Origin: Planctomycetota bacterium
GTDB lineage: Bacteria; Planctomycetota; Phycisphaerae; WQYP01
Direction of reading: 5' to 3'
Assembly (NCBI GenBank): GCA_021790385.1
Contig: JAJYDW010000001.1
Location: 93,651-157,650 of the forward strand
DNA: 64,000 nucleotides
A program made the position numbers and the translations under genes. Below the pieces are notes generated by a model. That model did not search any database and was not told the DNA's origin. It worked only from the letters and a program-made list of their open reading frames with translations. Of the stretch, positions 62,215 through 64,000 are shown piece after piece (positions within the stretch are counted from its first letter, which is position 1; each line of letters begins with the position of its first letter).

Positions 62215-63801
62215 TTAGTGCCCTTGCCCGCGAAGATATTCCAGCAGCAGGCGCACGCCAAATCCGCTGGCCGATTTGCCGACAAGGTACCGGTCATCCT
62301 TTTTCGGGTTGGAAGTACCGGCGATATCCAGATGGGCCCAGGGAATTTCCGCCGGCACAAAATGCCGCAGGAACATGCCGCCCTGGATCGGGTGGGCTTC
62401 GCGTGGGCCACTGTTGGCGATATCCGCGTGGGCGCTTTCCAGCAGGGTGGCGTAGCGATCGTGCAGCGGCAGCGGCCAGAGCCATTCTCCGCTGTACGTA
62501 CCGGCAGTTTGCAGCGCCCGGGCCAAATCTTCGCGATTGGACATGAGGCCGGCGTACACGCTGCCCAGGGCCACCACAACACCGCCGGTCAGCGTGGCCA
62601 TATCGATCACCGCCGCCGGGTGGTAACGCTTGCAAACGTAGGCTAATGCATCAGCCAGAATCAACCGTCCTTCGGCATCGGTATTGGTAACCTCCACCGT
62701 TTTGCCATTGAACATGCGGATGATATCGCCGGGGCGGTAAGCCAGGGCATCCACGGAGTTTTCGGCGGTTGGAATGGCTCCGATCACCGGGACGGGCAGT
62801 TGCAGGTCGGCGATGGCCTTCATGGCTCCCAGCACCGCCATGCCGCCGCACTTATCAAACTTCATCAGGCCCATATCCGCAGCGGGTTTGATGGAAATAC
62901 CGCCGGTGTCAAAGGTAACCGCCTTGCCTACCAGGGCTACAGGTTTGGCGGAGCCGGGGCGGTGCATGGTGGCCTTGGGCTGATATTCCAGCACAATCAA
63001 AGCCGGAGGCGAAACGCTGCCCTGGCCCACCGACAGCAACCCGCCCATGCCCAGAGCCACGGCCTTTTTGTGGTCCATAATTTCTGCACGCAGGCCGGCG
63101 GTCCGGGCCAGCGCGCGGGCTTCCAGCACCAGCGTTGCCGGGTTGATTACATTGCCCGGATGGCAGGCGAGGTATCGGGCATAGTTGGCACCATGGGCAA
63201 TTGTCACACCCATGGAGATGGCCTGGCGGAAAGGGGTACGGAGTTTACCTGCAGCCAGAAGCAGATGAAATATCGGCAGTGCGGCCGATGGCGTTTTGGT
63301 TTCACCATTGTCTTTCTCGGCAGCTTTGAAAGGAGTGTATTGAAAGCAGCCCAGCGCAAGCCCCTCGGCGAGAGCTTCCAGAAGCCGGGGATTTGCGGTC
63401 AGGATATTTTCCATGGATTGTAGATGGATGCTTACCTCATGCAGGTGCAGTTGGCGGGCTTTGCGGGCGATAGAGGCCGCGGTCCAACGCAGTTGATCGA
63501 CATCCAGCGATTCCGGCTTGCCCAGGCCGGCCAGCAGCAATCGCTGGCCGGGATGATCCAGCGGACAAACAGTTACGTCGCCGGGATTGCCCTTGAAGTC
63601 GGCATGCACAAGAGCTATTGCCAGCGCACCATGAAGTTCGGCATTCAAGCTGCGCAGTGAATCGGGCACATGCGTGGTTTTCTGTGGCAACATTACAGCG
63701 ATGGCGTTAGCACGCGTGGGCCGGTGTTCCTGCAGGTTGATCTGCGGCGGCTTTATCGCGGGAGAATTGATCACCGGTTGATAGGCGTTGGAACGGTTCA
63801 T
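62215..63801 (-). CDS. pepA: Leucyl aminopeptidase (M17)
   Basis: 528 residues. The M17 metal-binding segments are complete: VGKAVTFDTGGISIKPAADM, then MKFDKCGGMAVLGAM and NTDAEGRLILADALAY, with the final segment VDMATLTGG-like IDMATLTGGVVVALG. It releases N-terminal amino acids in the cytoplasm and in some bacteria also acts in DNA recombination. GAAAGGG before the ATG at 63801. The N-terminal 170 residues form the regulatory domain. The IS-like end lies 72 bases upstream of its start. Confidence 0.95.
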   Translation of the reverse strand: MNRSNAYQPVINSPAIKPPQINLQEHRPTRANAIAVMLPQKTTHVPDSLRSLNAELHGALAIALVHADFKGNPGDVTVCPLDHPGQRLLLAGLGKPESLDVDQLRWTAASIARKARQLHLHEVSIHLQSMENILTANPRLLEALAEGLALGCFQYTPFKAAEKDNGETKTPSAALPIFHLLLAAGKLRTPFRQAISMGVTIAHGANYARYLACHPGNVINPATLVLEARALARTAGLRAEIMDHKKAVALGMGGLLSVGQGSVSPPALIVLEYQPKATMHRPGSAKPVALVGKAVTFDTGGISIKPAADMGLMKFDKCGGMAVLGAMKAIADLQLPVPVIGAIPTAENSVDALAYRPGDIIRMFNGKTVEVTNTDAEGRLILADALAYVCKRYHPAAVIDMATLTGGVVVALGSVYAGLMSNREDLARALQTAGTYSGEWLWPLPLHDRYATLLESAHADIANSGPREAHPIQGGMFLRHFVPAEIPWAHLDIAGTSNPKKDDRYLVGKSASGFGVRLLLEYLRGQGH

Positions 63802-63878
63802 GCGTTTTTCCCTTTCAAAACAAGGCCAGAGTGTAACAGAGTGCGGTTGCGGCTACGAGCATGCCGGCAGTTTTGTCA

Positions 63879-63926
63879 AACCAAAGTTAAAATGTCCTCT
63901 ACTTAACCAAAGTTAAAATGTCCTCT
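63879..63926. repeat. Tandem 22-bp repeat (two copies, 26-bp period)
   Basis: Two identical copies of AACCAAAGTTAAAATGTCCT plus CT, separated by ACTT. Confidence 0.85.
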
Positions 63927-64000
63927 TTGGATGGACGTAGCGCGGTAGGTTTTGGGGAAACAATCGGTGGCCCATGCGCAGTTATTGCCCGGCTCCATGA
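63903..64000 (-). CDS. 3' end of an ORF entering from the right edge (possible transposase)
   Basis: On the minus strand a frame open to the window edge reads ...CFPKTYRATSIQRGHFNFG and stops at TAA 63903-63905. The last residues are encoded by the inner 22-bp repeat, as often seen where a transposase gene runs into the IS end. Too short to recognise a family. Confidence 0.35.
   Translation of the reverse strand, partial: MEPGNNCAWATDCFPKTYRATSIQRGHFNFG

Larger units (their letters stand above)
63874..64000. mobile_element. Probable terminal part of an insertion sequence (cut by the right edge)
   Basis: From TGTCAAACCAAAGTTAAAAT the sequence continues with two direct copies of AACCAAAGTTAAAATGTCCT plus CT (63879-63900, 63905-63926). 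Repeated short end boxes starting with TG and a GGACATTTTAACTTTGG-type sequence are characteristic of IS21/IS481-like element ends; this is from memory. The rest of the element is outside the window. Confidence 0.5.

Overview
The window looks like a chromosomal segment of a Planctomycetota bacterium, probably of the Phycisphaerae. This rests on gene content rather than a marker gene: DUF1573, DUF4159, RDD and DUF4350/DUF4129/DUF58/MoxR families, an animal/fungal-type (GT3) glycogen synthase, a SpoIIM protein in an organism showing no other sporulation genes here, BBP2-like porins, and a GC-rich composition with AGGAG/GGAG ribosome binding sites. It is Gram-negative-like: three outer-membrane porins, a lipoprotein start and peptidoglycan synthesis (murD). 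No phage, plasmid or CRISPR locus is visible. The only mobile-element trace is the probable end of an insertion sequence at the right edge.

Layout. 1-9.7 kb: a lipoprotein start cut by the left edge, a histidine phosphatase, tRNA-Ser(GCU), two paralogous porins with GC-rich terminators, and the operon DUF4149 protein - nth - GT3 glycogen synthase. 9.7-17.5 kb: a large exported toroid/DUF4159 protein, a HAMP-SpoIIE phosphatase, an OprB-like porin with a ferric-reductase-like flavohaem protein, and a ribbon-helix-helix/zinc-ribbon protein. 17.6-24.1 kb: housekeeping on the minus strand (GlmU-like enzyme, nadD, then the run gap - FabZ-like - pyrF - murD). 25-34.8 kb: a membrane-protein cluster on the minus strand (two RDD proteins, zinc-ribbon and B-box-like membrane proteins, a PH-like membrane protein, DUF4129, DUF4350, MoxR, DUF58) facing a convergent SpoIIM gene. 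35-42 kb: a divergent Fe/Mn-SOD-like gene, then an ABC export operon (ATPase, ABC-2 permease, GldG-like protein, DUF4340 protein). 42-47.5 kb: a UroD-like protein, GT2 glycosyltransferase, BshC-like protein, methyltransferase and an unrecognised protein.

47.7-51.7 kb is the most unusual part. A truncated beta-propeller gene is followed by two tandem copies of a two-gene cassette (an exported protein of unknown family plus a DUF1573 protein). The first DUF1573 copy is truncated. The copies are almost identical at their ends and in the DUF1573 head but strongly diverged in the middle.

52-64 kb: cupin, GntR/LacI-type regulator, RluA-type pseudouridine synthase, parB with two parS palindromes but no parA, a GNAT protein, an exported clan-A-like glycosidase, a small membrane protein, a phosphoglycerate-dehydrogenase-like enzyme, leucyl aminopeptidase, and the IS end 72 bp upstream of the aminopeptidase start.

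Several long gene-free stretches carry pieces of a small set of shared repeats in different combinations, described as repeats A-G below. All calls were made by reading the sequence and the supplied ORF track; no database search was run, and start codons were chosen by ribosome binding site and family fit.
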